The notes under the pieces were generated by a model that had not been told where the DNA came from, ran no database searches, and saw only the letters and a program-made list of their open reading frames with translations. This document shows positions 46,396-55,550 of a DNA stretch of 64,000 bases, piece by piece; position 1 is the first letter of the stretch, and each line of letters starts with the position of its first letter. Position numbers and translations under genes: made by a program. Origin of the DNA: Litoribaculum gwangyangense (GTDB lineage: Bacteria > Bacteroidota > Bacteroidia > Flavobacteriales > Flavobacteriaceae); assembly GCF_039543505.1 (NCBI RefSeq), contig NZ_BAABJW010000001.1, positions 1 to 64,000 of the forward strand, in the 5' to 3' direction.

Positions 46396-48138
46396 CTAAC
46401 TTTTCTTTTCCAAGACTAAAATATCTTCTGTACCATCACTACCGCTTATATCTAAAAGTTCTATTCGGTTTGGTGTTATGCTTACTATTTTCCATCTATC
46501 GTTAAACTCATCAAAAGGTATTTGGGTTCCAAAATTAAGTGCTAATTTTAAATAACCGTCATTTCTAAAGGCTAACCAAGAACCCCCAAAGATACCGTTG
46601 TTTGGATCTGTAACTTTAACCCTACCTGTTTCTATAAAGTCTAAAGTGTACATGAAATAATCCTGAGTTTCATCAATTCCGTCATCTTTATAAAGCGATA
46701 CTTCCCATGAGCTACTTACTAGAACATCTAGAATGTAGTTTAAGTCTCCATCATTATCTGGACAATGTCTTCTTAAAACCATTTCATTATTTTCATTCTT
46801 TAGTTCTATCTTATTTTCCCCTAAGAAGTTTATTACCCATTGTAACTTTAATTCAGGTCTTCCATCTAGAGTTATTTCCAAACCAATTCCAGCATTTCTT
46901 ACCAAAACTTGATAAGTTCCTTCGATTAATTCACCATTTACTCTAATTTTAACCACATTATTTTCGAAAAATTTTAATGGTGTACCGATATAATTATCCT
47001 CTACATCATCAACACCTTCAATATCTAATTCTACTACTCGCCACAAACATTCTTTCAAGAAATTTTCTACCCGTTCTTTTGTTATATTCACAACTACCTC
47101 ACAGTTTCTTTTGAGTACTATTTTGTTGCCACCTTCTTCGTAAACTTTAATTTTTCCGTCTTCATAATCATACAATAACCATTCTAAAGTAAAATCTGCT
47201 AAATTATCAAACTCCATTTTTAAAAGTACGCCTCGTCTTGTTGGTCTTAATCCCCAAGTTCCAGTTAACATATCACCATTTCTAGAGCGCATTATAACAA
47301 CACCATCTTCTTTGAAATTGATTGCATATTGCTCAAATTCTGAGGTATTATCTTGATTATCTCTTTTGAATTCATAGACAACCCAAGGGCATTTTTTTAA
47401 GTAATTTTCTAAACGCTCTTTTGAGAAATCTTCTACCTCGCAATTATCTTTTGCCGCTTCAATAATACGTCTTAACTGTTCATTATTTTCAGCTGTTAAG
47501 GTCGTACCGTTTTTTAGCACCATAGTTACTGGGAAATTTAAGCTGGCAATAACTTCAGAATTTTTAACACGCTTCATAAAAAGGTAAAGTTGTCTTCTGT
47601 TTTCAATATTTACAACATCTATTACCGAGAAATCTCTATTGTACACAGAAAATGCGATAGGAAATTGAAAATCGATACATCTTATTTCTCTTTCCTCTTC
47701 ATCTTCATCATCATCATCATTACACGCAGCAATTATTTCTGATAATTGTTCAGCATTTTCGATGGTAATTTCCTCATGATTTCCAGTTATAATGGTTATA
47801 GGAAAAATAATATCTAAACGGTCTATATCATCTTCAAACTCGTCGTAAAGTCTTTTGATCTTAATGTAGTCTGCTTCAGAGTCAATTCTAATCTCTATGC
47901 CACGAACTTTTACAATAACAGGCAGTTTAACAGATATACAAGTTGTACCGTCAATAATATTGTCTTTAGAGCCATCATTTTTTGATGTGGCACTAATTAA
48001 ACTGGTTAATTGAGATTCGGCTACTAGAGTCTGCGTCTCATCTATAGGGGTTATATCTAACACTTCATCCTGACAAGACGTAAACATTAAAAGGGCAAAA
48101 AAAGGCAATAATAATAGTAATTTCATTTTAGTTTTCAT
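46396..48138 (-). CDS. Repeat lipoprotein divergent from the ECF sigma gene
   Basis: A 580-residue lipoprotein (lipobox MFTSC, Cys22). Residues about 65-140 and 155-245 are two related modules, each ending in an amphipathic helix before a Cys (EQLSEIIAACN and EQLRRIIEAAKDNC). Residues about 250-580 are three related modules of about 105 residues. Each starts with a Leu-rich helix and a Trp (CPWVVYE, CLWRVVE, SSWEVSL), runs through a GTW/GTY/GSW strand and ends in VLKRNC, VLRRHC or LVLEKK; these resemble lipocalin-like domains. An acidic run joins the two halves. The promoter motif matches that of the FecR gene. Confidence 0.75.
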   Translation of the reverse strand: MKTKMKLLLLLPFFALLMFTSCQDEVLDITPIDETQTLVAESQLTSLISATSKNDGSKDNIIDGTTCISVKLPVIVKVRGIEIRIDSEADYIKIKRLYDEFEDDIDRLDIIFPITIITGNHEEITIENAEQLSEIIAACNDDDDEDEEEREIRCIDFQFPIAFSVYNRDFSVIDVVNIENRRQLYLFMKRVKNSEVIASLNFPVTMVLKNGTTLTAENNEQLRRIIEAAKDNCEVEDFSKERLENYLKKCPWVVYEFKRDNQDNTSEFEQYAINFKEDGVVIMRSRNGDMLTGTWGLRPTRRGVLLKMEFDNLADFTLEWLLYDYEDGKIKVYEEGGNKIVLKRNCEVVVNITKERVENFLKECLWRVVELDIEGVDDVEDNYIGTPLKFFENNVVKIRVNGELIEGTYQVLVRNAGIGLEITLDGRPELKLQWVINFLGENKIELKNENNEMVLRRHCPDNDGDLNYILDVLVSSSWEVSLYKDDGIDETQDYFMYTLDFIETGRVKVTDPNNGIFGGSWLAFRNDGYLKLALNFGTQIPFDEFNDRWKIVSITPNRIELLDISGSDGTEDILVLEKKS

Positions 48139-48170
48139 GGTAATTGATTTTAGGTTACACATAGCTTTTT

Positions 48171-48207
48171 AATTATAAAACAGGATAACTTTAAAAATTC
48201 CTACCCT
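48171..48207 (-). promoter_or_regulatory. Putative ECF-type promoter of the repeat lipoprotein gene
   Basis: On the minus strand AGGGTAGGAA (48198-48207) is followed after 14 bases by CTGTTTTATAATT (48171-48183), 33 bases before the ATG. The same two blocks with the same spacing precede the FecR gene. It does not match the housekeeping TAnnTTTG pattern. Confidence 0.6.
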
Positions 48208-48251
48208 GTGTTCCCTTTTTTTTTATTTTAGTGGCTAAACTACCAATAATA

Positions 48252-48767
48252 ATGGGGAAACAATTACATGATAATATTTGCGAAGAGCATCTTTTTTCAT
48301 CCATTTTTAATAAACACGCCAAAGATTTACATAACTTTTTATACTACAAGTTTGGCGAGTTGCTAAACCCAAAAGACAAAGTTCAGGAAGCTTTTATTAA
48401 GCTTTGGGAAAACTGCGCCAAAGTATCTCCCGATAAAGCAAAGAGTTTTGTGTTTACCACCGCTAATAATTTAATGTTGAATGAAGCGGCACACCAGAAA
48501 GTTGTTTTAAAGCACCAACAAACCAAACCGAAAATGAGTACCAATGAAAGCCCAGAGTTTTTAATGCAGGAAGCTGAGTATAACGAAAAACTGCAAAAAG
48601 CGTTGAGTAATTTAACCGATGCACAACGGGAGGCTTTTATGATGAACCGTGTGGAAGGGAAACGTTTTAAAGAAATTGCCGAAATTTTGGATATCTCAAC
48701 TAAAGCGGTTGAAAAACGTATTTATGGCGCATTGGAAAAATTGAGACAGGATATTAAGGAGTTGTAA
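48252..48767 (+). CDS. ECF-type RNA polymerase sigma factor (FecI-like)
   Basis: A 171-residue extracytoplasmic-function sigma factor. Region 2 spans about residues 10-75 (LHNFLYYKFGELLNPKD, VQEAFIKLWENC). Region 4 spans about 110-165 (LTDAQREAFMMNRVEGKRFK, EIAEILDISTKAVEKRI). An in-frame GTG 21 bases upstream is possible, but the ATG at 48252 is preferred. FecR, TonB-receptor and surface-protein genes follow, the standard cell-surface signalling arrangement. The downstream FecR gene appears to have its own promoter, which this sigma factor may recognise. Confidence 0.93.
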   Translation: MGKQLHDNICEEHLFSSIFNKHAKDLHNFLYYKFGELLNPKDKVQEAFIKLWENCAKVSPDKAKSFVFTTANNLMLNEAAHQKVVLKHQQTKPKMSTNESPEFLMQEAEYNEKLQKALSNLTDAQREAFMMNRVEGKRFKEIAEILDISTKAVEKRIYGALEKLRQDIKEL

Positions 48768-48811
48768 ATTTAAGTTGGAATATGGAAGCTCGTATAAAAA
48801 AAGCAATCCTG

Positions 48812-48860
48812 ATACTGAATACTGAATACTGAATACTGAATACTGAATACTGAATACTGA
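48812..48860. repeat. Seven perfect tandem copies of ATACTGA
   Basis: Seven exact heptamers (49 bases) occupy the gap between the sigma and FecR genes. An 11-base direct repeat AAATTTAAGTT lies on each side (48766-48776 and 48860-48870). Copy number could vary by slippage. Confidence 0.95.
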
Positions 48861-48890
48861 AATTTAAGTTTTTGAAAAAAATTAAATATT

Positions 48891-48927
48891 AGGGTAGGAA
48901 AAAATAAAACTTAACTGTTATATAATT
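48891..48927 (+). promoter_or_regulatory. Putative ECF-type promoter of the FecR operon
   Basis: AGGGTAGGAA (48891-48900), a 14-base gap and CTGTTATATAATT (48915-48927), 13 bases before the FecR ATG. The copy upstream of the divergent lipoprotein gene has the same first block, spacing and nearly the same second block. Confidence 0.6.
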
Positions 48928-48940
48928 GAATACGCATAAA

Positions 48941-49840
48941 ATGAACAGAGAAGAACTCATATCAAAATGGTTAGATAACAACCTAAATCCACAAGAACTT
49001 GAAGCCTTTAAAAGGCTTGAAGATTATGATGATTTGGTAAAGTTAAACACCAACTTACAGGCTTTTAAAGCTGATGATTACGATACTTCCAAAGAGCTGG
49101 AAACCGTTTTATCTGCAATAAAAACTAAAAAGGTGCAACCAAATACACATTGGTTTAAACCACTCATGCGCGTTGCTGCGATACTTGCCGTTTGTTTTAG
49201 TCTATATTATTATACAACTACTTTAGATACTACTATTACAACCGAGTTTGCACAAAAAACCACTGTGGAGTTACCAGACGAATCTAGGGTTTCCCTCAAC
49301 GCTAAATCTATATTAGAATTTAATAAAAACAGTTGGAAAAAGAATCGAAGTGTACGATTGGATGGTGAAGCCTTTTTTATAGTCGCAAAAGGATCTTCAT
49401 TCAACGTTGAAACAACATCAGGAACCGTAACGGTTTATGGTACTCAATTTAATGTAAAACAACGGGACAATTATTTTGAGGTTATTTGCTACGAAGGATT
49501 AGTTGGGGTTACTTACAATTCCATAGAAACTAAATTAAAACCTGGAGACAGTTTTTTAATTATCGATGGGAAAACTATTGCTAAAGAAAAAGAAAACCGC
49601 TCAACACCTTCGTGGCTAAATAACGAAAGTACTTTTAAAAGCATGCCTTACAAAACTGTTATTGCTGAATTTGAAAGACAATACAATGTTGATATTACCT
49701 TACTTGGAATTGATTCCACTCAATTATTTACAGGTAATTTTACACACAATAATTTAGATGTGGCATTAAAATCAATTACCCTACCTTTACATGTAACCTA
49801 TAGTAAAACTAAAAATACTATAACATTAAGAGGTGAGTAA
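48941..49840 (+). CDS. FecR-family anti-sigma factor
   Basis: A 299-residue inner-membrane protein that holds the ECF sigma factor until signalled by the receptor. Residues 1-70 are the cytoplasmic sigma-binding part (REELISKWLDNNLNPQE). One membrane segment follows at about 74-92. The periplasmic FecR domain has VELPDESRVSLNAKSILEF and VRLDGEAFFIVAKGSSFNVET, and a C-terminal STN-binding domain (KTVIAEFERQYNVDITLLG). The ATG at 48941 is chosen over an in-frame TTG. Its end overlaps the receptor gene by eight bases. Confidence 0.93.
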   Translation: MNREELISKWLDNNLNPQELEAFKRLEDYDDLVKLNTNLQAFKADDYDTSKELETVLSAIKTKKVQPNTHWFKPLMRVAAILAVCFSLYYYTTTLDTTITTEFAQKTTVELPDESRVSLNAKSILEFNKNSWKKNRSVRLDGEAFFIVAKGSSFNVETTSGTVTVYGTQFNVKQRDNYFEVICYEGLVGVTYNSIETKLKPGDSFLIIDGKTIAKEKENRSTPSWLNNESTFKSMPYKTVIAEFERQYNVDITLLGIDSTQLFTGNFTHNNLDVALKSITLPLHVTYSKTKNTITLRGE

Positions 49841-52151
49841 AGCTAGCCTACTTTCTATCTTTTTTTTACCACTTTTTTTGAATGTTGCAAATCTCAAAGC
49901 GCAAACCATTCAAAAGGATAAGCAACTTCTTATTACCATTTTAAAAGCACTCGAAGAAAAATATAATATTAGTTTTTCTTATGCCGATGAAAGCATCAAA
50001 AATAAAAAAGCAACACCAATAACCGACGATTTAACTTTAGAACAAGCTCTGGAGTTTTTAAAACTTGAAACCAATTTAGATTTTGAGTTATTAAACAACC
50101 GTTTTGTAGCCATAAAAAAAGCTCAAAAAAGCGATGGACTATTTAATACTCAGAGGCTTGAAGAAGTTGTAATTAATAATTATTTAACCTCTGGTATTAC
50201 TAAACTTAATGACGGCTCTTTAACCATTAAACCTGAAACCTTTGGTATTTTACCTGGATTAATAGAACCCGACGTTTTACAAACCATACAAGCACTACCT
50301 GGTGTTTTAAGTGTTGATGAAACTGTATCAAACATTAATGTTCGCGGAGGCACACACGACCAAAATTTAATCCTTTGGGATGGTATAAAAATGTATCAAT
50401 CTGGTCACTTTTTTGGCTTAATTTCAGCATTTAATCCTTATACCACTAAACGTGTAAATCTTTATAAAAATGGCACGCATGCAAAGTATGGCGATGGTAT
50501 TTCAAGCGTCATAGAAATGCAGTTACCTGATACTATTGATAACGAATTTAAAGCTGGTTTAGGTTTTAATTTAATAAATGCTGATGGGTTTGCTAAAATA
50601 CCGCTTTCTAAAAAGACCGAATTGCAAATTTCCACACGGCGATCCATAACAGATTTAATAAACACATCAACTTACAACCAATATTTTAAAAGGATTTTTC
50701 AAGATTCAGATTTTACCAAATCAAAAAGTAGTGACAACTCGATTTCTCAAAACGAATCGTTTTATTTTTATGATGTAACTGCTAAGTTTTTATATGATAT
50801 AACAAAAAAAGATAAGCTTAGAGTTCACTTTTACCATGTGAGTAATGAATTAAACTATGATGAGCAATCTACTATCAATGATAGAAATGAAGCTTTAAAT
50901 AGCAAACTAACCCAGCGAAATACTGCTATTGGAGTAACTTATATTCGAGATTGGACCAGTAAGTTCTCAACAACCTCTCAAATTTATGTTTCAAACTATG
51001 ACTTAGATGCCATCAATTTTGATGTTTTGAATAATCAACGTTTAATTCAAGAGAATGAAGTATTTGATGGCTCAGCTAAAATCGACGCTATTTACAACCC
51101 TAATCAACAACTTAAAATCAATGGTGGTTATCAATTTACCGAGGTTGGTATTAGTAATTTAGAAGATGTTAATAATCCAGATTTTAGAAGTTATATTAAA
51201 GAAGTTGTTAGAAGTCATGCCGTTTATGGCGAAATAAATTTTTTATCTAATAATGCCAAAACCAGATTAAATTTAGGAGGCAGATTAAACTACATAAAAA
51301 AGTTTGATATGCTTTTTGCAGAACCGAGATTAAGTTTTAGTCAGCGATTTTTAAATCATTTTAGATTTGAAATTTTAGGAGAGTTTAAAAGTCAAACCAC
51401 CTCGCAAATTATTGATTTACAAAACGATTTTTTAGGTATTGAAAATAGAAGATGGATACTATCAAACAACAGTACTATACCTGTCGTAAAAAGCAAACAA
51501 CTATCTGGCGGTATACATTTCAATAAAAATAAATTTTTAATAAGTGCAGAAGCCTATATAAAAAATGTTAACGGCATTACAACAAGAAGTCAAGGTTTTC
51601 AAAACCAATATCAGTTTGTTAATGCCATTGGAAGCTATCAAATTAAAGGCATAGATTTTTTACTAAATAAGCAATTCAATGATATTATTAGCACATGGGT
51701 TTCATACTCATACAGCACAAATAATTACACTTTTGATGAACTCAATAATGGTGAACCTTTTCCTAATAATGCTGATATCCAGCATGCAGTAACCTTCGCC
51801 AGTACTTACACAAAAAACAATATTAAATTGGCTGTTGGATTGAATTGGCATTCGGGTATTCCCAATACGGAACCAAGTATAAACGACGTTCCTAATGACG
51901 AAGTGATCACTTATGCTAGCCCTAATGGCAGCAACCTAAATGACTATTTACGATTGGATTTTTCTACTAACTATGACTTTAATGTGTCTGATAATGTAAA
52001 AGCTACTATTGGAACTTCTGTTTGGAATATTTTAAATAAAAGAAATATTATAAATGCCTACTACACATTAGATAGTGATAATGCCATTAATAAAATCGAA
52101 AATGAATCTCTAGGTATTACGCCAAATGTTAGTTTTAGATTAAAATTCTAG
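49833..52151 (+). CDS. TonB-dependent receptor with STN signalling domain
   Basis: A 772-residue outer-membrane receptor. After the signal peptide an STN domain (about residues 30-95) contains ILKALEEKYNISFSYADES and signals to FecR. The plug domain contains ALPGVLSVDETVSNINVRGG and the barrel follows to the C-terminal aromatic (SFRLKF). There is no carboxypeptidase-like domain between STN and plug. It starts with GTG inside the FecR gene, so translation is coupled. No SusD partner is present, which argues against polysaccharide uptake. The ligand is unknown. Confidence 0.9.
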   Translation: MSKASLLSIFFLPLFLNVANLKAQTIQKDKQLLITILKALEEKYNISFSYADESIKNKKATPITDDLTLEQALEFLKLETNLDFELLNNRFVAIKKAQKSDGLFNTQRLEEVVINNYLTSGITKLNDGSLTIKPETFGILPGLIEPDVLQTIQALPGVLSVDETVSNINVRGGTHDQNLILWDGIKMYQSGHFFGLISAFNPYTTKRVNLYKNGTHAKYGDGISSVIEMQLPDTIDNEFKAGLGFNLINADGFAKIPLSKKTELQISTRRSITDLINTSTYNQYFKRIFQDSDFTKSKSSDNSISQNESFYFYDVTAKFLYDITKKDKLRVHFYHVSNELNYDEQSTINDRNEALNSKLTQRNTAIGVTYIRDWTSKFSTTSQIYVSNYDLDAINFDVLNNQRLIQENEVFDGSAKIDAIYNPNQQLKINGGYQFTEVGISNLEDVNNPDFRSYIKEVVRSHAVYGEINFLSNNAKTRLNLGGRLNYIKKFDMLFAEPRLSFSQRFLNHFRFEILGEFKSQTTSQIIDLQNDFLGIENRRWILSNNSTIPVVKSKQLSGGIHFNKNKFLISAEAYIKNVNGITTRSQGFQNQYQFVNAIGSYQIKGIDFLLNKQFNDIISTWVSYSYSTNNYTFDELNNGEPFPNNADIQHAVTFASTYTKNNIKLAVGLNWHSGIPNTEPSINDVPNDEVITYASPNGSNLNDYLRLDFSTNYDFNVSDNVKATIGTSVWNILNKRNIINAYYTLDSDNAINKIENESLGITPNVSFRLKF

Positions 52152-52253
52152 ACGAAATACATCAATTCATCATCATTGATTGATTTTTAACGAAAAAAAA
52201 AGAATTTTAATTAAGCAATCATAAATTTTTATACTTTAATCAAAAAAAAATGA

Positions 52254-53894
52254 ATGGCATCTCTAAATCCGTTAGGTCCAAATCTAGATTTAAGAAAGGC
52301 TAAACACCTTCTCCGGCGTGCTTCTTTTAGTTTAACTAGAGAGCAATTAAATACTTTTGTTGGGATAGCTGCAAGTGAAGCTGTGAACCTTTTAATTAAA
52401 GATACAACCAATGTTCTTGTTGAACCTTACGACCCACTACCTACCAGCAATCCTGATGGGTTTTGGACTTCCTCTACCGAACTACCTAACTCATTCCTTG
52501 GCCAAGGAAGAAAACGAGGCTTCGTTTCGGCTTGGTGGTGGTATAATGCTATGCAATCGCTAACCTTAAAACACAAATTATCTTTTTTTTTACATACAAG
52601 CTTTACAGTTGGTAAGGATTCTGGTGTTGGGGCTGCAACCTATTTTTTCGACCATTTAAATTTATTGGATTTTTACGCTTTAGGAAATATAAAGACCCTA
52701 GCTAAAAAAATCACTTTAGATAATGGGATGTTAGATTATTTGGACAATACCCAGAATAATAAAAATAACCCAAACGAAAATTATGCAAGAGAATTTTTAG
52801 AATTGTTTACAATTCTAAAAGGTCAACAAGTAGGTGAGGGTAATTATACAAACTATACCGAAATAGACATACAACAGGCTGCCAAAGTGTTTTCTGGGTT
52901 TAAAAAAAGAAATGACAGAAGTGATATTGACCCTGATACGAATATCCCTATGGGATATATTAATATTAATCAACATGATTTAAACTATAAAACCTTTAGT
53001 AATGCCTTTAACAATCAAGTAATAACTGGAAAAACAACTGAAACTGGAGCTTTTGAAGAGCTTGACGACTTTGTTGAAATGGTTTTTGCTCAACCAGAAA
53101 CTGCCAAAGCTTATTGTAGAAAATTATATCGCTACTTTGTGAAAAGTGAATGGGATCAAGAGGTGGAAACAGATATCATTACACCGCTAGCACAAATACT
53201 TATGGATAATAATTACGAACTATTACCAGTTATAAAAACCTTACTTTCCAGTGAACATTTTTATGATGCTGATGATGGCGATGCTACTGATAATATTATT
53301 GGTAGTATAATAAAAAGCCCGTTACAACTACTTTCAGAAATATGTTCAATTTTTAGTGTAACATATCCAAATCCTAATTCAGACCCACTGAGATTTTACA
53401 GCAATTTCTTTTTTAATTTTATACATAATTCCTATTTCAAAGCTGCAGGTATGGAATTACACAATCCTGATTCTGTAGCTGGTTACCCTGCGTATTATCA
53501 AGAACCTAGCTTTGATAGAAACTGGTTTTCATCAAATACACTCATAGGAAGGTATAAACTTATTGAAAGTTTGATTGAAGGTAAAAACACGATTACTGGT
53601 GGGAATATTTACGCTAAGTTAGACGCGGTACAGTTTGTGAAAAATAAAATTGACAATCCAACAGATCCTAACCTTTTAGTTTCTGAAATTGCCGATTTAT
53701 TATATCCAGAAAGTATTGATAGTGATCGAATAAATTATTTTAAAAGTTTTTTAGTTGATGAAGGTTTTCCTGATTATTATTGGTCTGGAACTTGGTCTCA
53801 GTATTTAAATGATGGTGATGACACCACAGTAAGAACGCGTTTAAATGCATTAATTATAGCCATGGTTAATGCTGCAGAATTTCAATTAATGTAA
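52254..53894 (+). CDS. DUF1800-family protein
   Basis: A 546-residue protein of the DUF1800 family. Family blocks are visible: AKHLLRRASFSLT, WWWYNAMQSLTLKHKLSFFL, NPNENYAREFLELFTIL and EIDIQQAAKVFSGF. No clear signal peptide is seen at the ATG, so localisation is uncertain. DUF1800 and DUF1501 genes are commonly paired, and here the DUF1501 gene follows after 12 bases. The molecular function of the pair is not established. Confidence 0.85.
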   Translation: MASLNPLGPNLDLRKAKHLLRRASFSLTREQLNTFVGIAASEAVNLLIKDTTNVLVEPYDPLPTSNPDGFWTSSTELPNSFLGQGRKRGFVSAWWWYNAMQSLTLKHKLSFFLHTSFTVGKDSGVGAATYFFDHLNLLDFYALGNIKTLAKKITLDNGMLDYLDNTQNNKNNPNENYAREFLELFTILKGQQVGEGNYTNYTEIDIQQAAKVFSGFKKRNDRSDIDPDTNIPMGYININQHDLNYKTFSNAFNNQVITGKTTETGAFEELDDFVEMVFAQPETAKAYCRKLYRYFVKSEWDQEVETDIITPLAQILMDNNYELLPVIKTLLSSEHFYDADDGDATDNIIGSIIKSPLQLLSEICSIFSVTYPNPNSDPLRFYSNFFFNFIHNSYFKAAGMELHNPDSVAGYPAYYQEPSFDRNWFSSNTLIGRYKLIESLIEGKNTITGGNIYAKLDAVQFVKNKIDNPTDPNLLVSEIADLLYPESIDSDRINYFKSFLVDEGFPDYYWSGTWSQYLNDGDDTTVRTRLNALIIAMVNAAEFQLM

Positions 53895-53906
53895 ATAACC
53901 TTAATT

Positions 53907-55541
53907 ATGAGAAGGAGACAATTTATTAAATTATCGTCTGCTGCTTCTGCAGTTGCTCTTACCCCTTTTGAATTACAGGCAGCCTTAAAATCATTTTTAC
54001 CATTTGCGAACTGTCCAGATATTTCTAACCGAAAATTAATACTTATAAATTTAGCGGGCGCCAATGATGGTTTAAACACTATTATACCACTAAATCAATA
54101 CGATACATATAGCAACTTAAGACCAACAATAAAAGTTCCAGAAACAGGAGTAAATAAATATATTACACTTGATGCTTCTTTGCCTAACAACCAACAATTA
54201 GGTTTAAACCCTGCATTAATTGGTTTTAAATCGTTATATGATGAAGGTGTTTTTAGAATCATACAATCGGTGGGCTATCCATCGCAAAATAAAAGCCACT
54301 TTAAATCTACCGATTTGTATTTAACTGGAAACGATGGGAATAGTTTATTAAACGGATCAGATACCGGGTGGATAGGGCGGTTTATGGAACTCTATTATGC
54401 CGATTTACTATTGGAGACTTTTCCTTTAGCTGTAGAAATAGGTTCTAACAAAACTTCATTAGGCTTTCATGCTGAAGAAGCCCACGGGTTATCGTTAAAT
54501 ATAACTGGGCAAGACCCTGCTGGTTTCTATTCTGTTTTAAATGGTTTAGGAGGTGTTCCGCCAGCTAATATACCCAATTCAGATTATGGTAAACAATTAC
54601 AGTTTATAAACAATACAGATGCTTTATCAAATACTTATGCCAATGCCATTTCCACTGCATTTAATGGAGGCAAAAATGATGTAAGCTATCCAGATTCTGA
54701 CTTATCTAACCAACTAAAAACAGTCGCAAGATTAATTAGTGGTGATTTAAGATCCAAAGTATTTATGGTTCGCATTTCTGGTTTTGATACCCATAACGCA
54801 CAAGTCCAAGGCATTGGTGATGTAACGGGAAGGCATCATGAATTATTAACAGAACTATCTGAAGCCATAAAAGCCTTTATGGCTGATTTAAAAAGTCAGA
54901 ATTTAGATGAAGATGTTGTTGGTTTAACGTTTTCCGAATTTGGCAGAAAGGCTAAAGAAAATGGTAGTTTTGGAACAGATCATGGAGAAATTGCTCCCAT
55001 GTTTGTTTTTGGAAAACCTGTAGCTGGTGGCGTTTCTGGCACCAATCCTGATTTAACTGAAGCAACAAATAATAATAATTTTCAAATCCAAACCGTTCAA
55101 TACGATTACCGCCAAACCTTTGCCACTTTATTACAAGACTTTTTAGGAGCCGATAATACCATTATTGACGCGACTTTTTTTAACCATACCATAAACGATA
55201 GTTTTAATAATTTAAAAATTGGTGAGATTTTGAAAGATCAGTATTCTATAGCAACAAATTGCACTAGTCTTTCTGGTGAAAACCCAGAAGAAAAATCTAA
55301 AAAATGGGCAATCCACCCTAATCCTTTTACAGATTTAATTACTTTTTCAACTGCTATAGAGCACACAACCTCTATTTCTTACAGACTGTTTAATTCTTCT
55401 GGCGTCATGTTGATTGATAACACTGAAAATCTAAAAGATGGAAAATTAGAACTTAATTTAAAACGCCTCTCAAGCGGCCTATACATTTTTCAAATTAACA
55501 CTCCAAATAAAAAGGAAATTCACAAAGTAATTAAAATATAA
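53907..55541 (+). CDS. DUF1501-family protein with type IX secretion tail
   Basis: A 544-residue exported protein. The N-terminus MRRRQFIKLSSAASAVAL looks like a Tat-type signal with only part of the twin-arginine motif. The central DUF1501 (sulfatase-like) domain has LILINLAGANDGLNTIIPL and FSEFGRKAKENGSFGTDHGE. The C-terminal 75 residues (WAIHPNPFTDLITFS, LSSGLYIFQI, IHKVIKI) form a T9SS type-A sorting domain, so it should be carried through the outer membrane. It closes the FecR operon. argS is convergent, ten bases away. Confidence 0.88.
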   Translation: MRRRQFIKLSSAASAVALTPFELQAALKSFLPFANCPDISNRKLILINLAGANDGLNTIIPLNQYDTYSNLRPTIKVPETGVNKYITLDASLPNNQQLGLNPALIGFKSLYDEGVFRIIQSVGYPSQNKSHFKSTDLYLTGNDGNSLLNGSDTGWIGRFMELYYADLLLETFPLAVEIGSNKTSLGFHAEEAHGLSLNITGQDPAGFYSVLNGLGGVPPANIPNSDYGKQLQFINNTDALSNTYANAISTAFNGGKNDVSYPDSDLSNQLKTVARLISGDLRSKVFMVRISGFDTHNAQVQGIGDVTGRHHELLTELSEAIKAFMADLKSQNLDEDVVGLTFSEFGRKAKENGSFGTDHGEIAPMFVFGKPVAGGVSGTNPDLTEATNNNNFQIQTVQYDYRQTFATLLQDFLGADNTIIDATFFNHTINDSFNNLKIGEILKDQYSIATNCTSLSGENPEEKSKKWAIHPNPFTDLITFSTAIEHTTSISYRLFNSSGVMLIDNTENLKDGKLELNLKRLSSGLYIFQINTPNKKEIHKVIKI

Positions 55542-55550
55542 ATCACTCAA

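Noticed and set aside
48231..48251. Upstream GTG start for the sigma factor
   Set aside because: The ATG at 48252 keeps the usual sigma N-terminus and the added residues have no family match. The GTG cannot be excluded.
48812..48860. Repeat array as a CRISPR
   Set aside because: Units of seven bases with no spacers and no cas genes.
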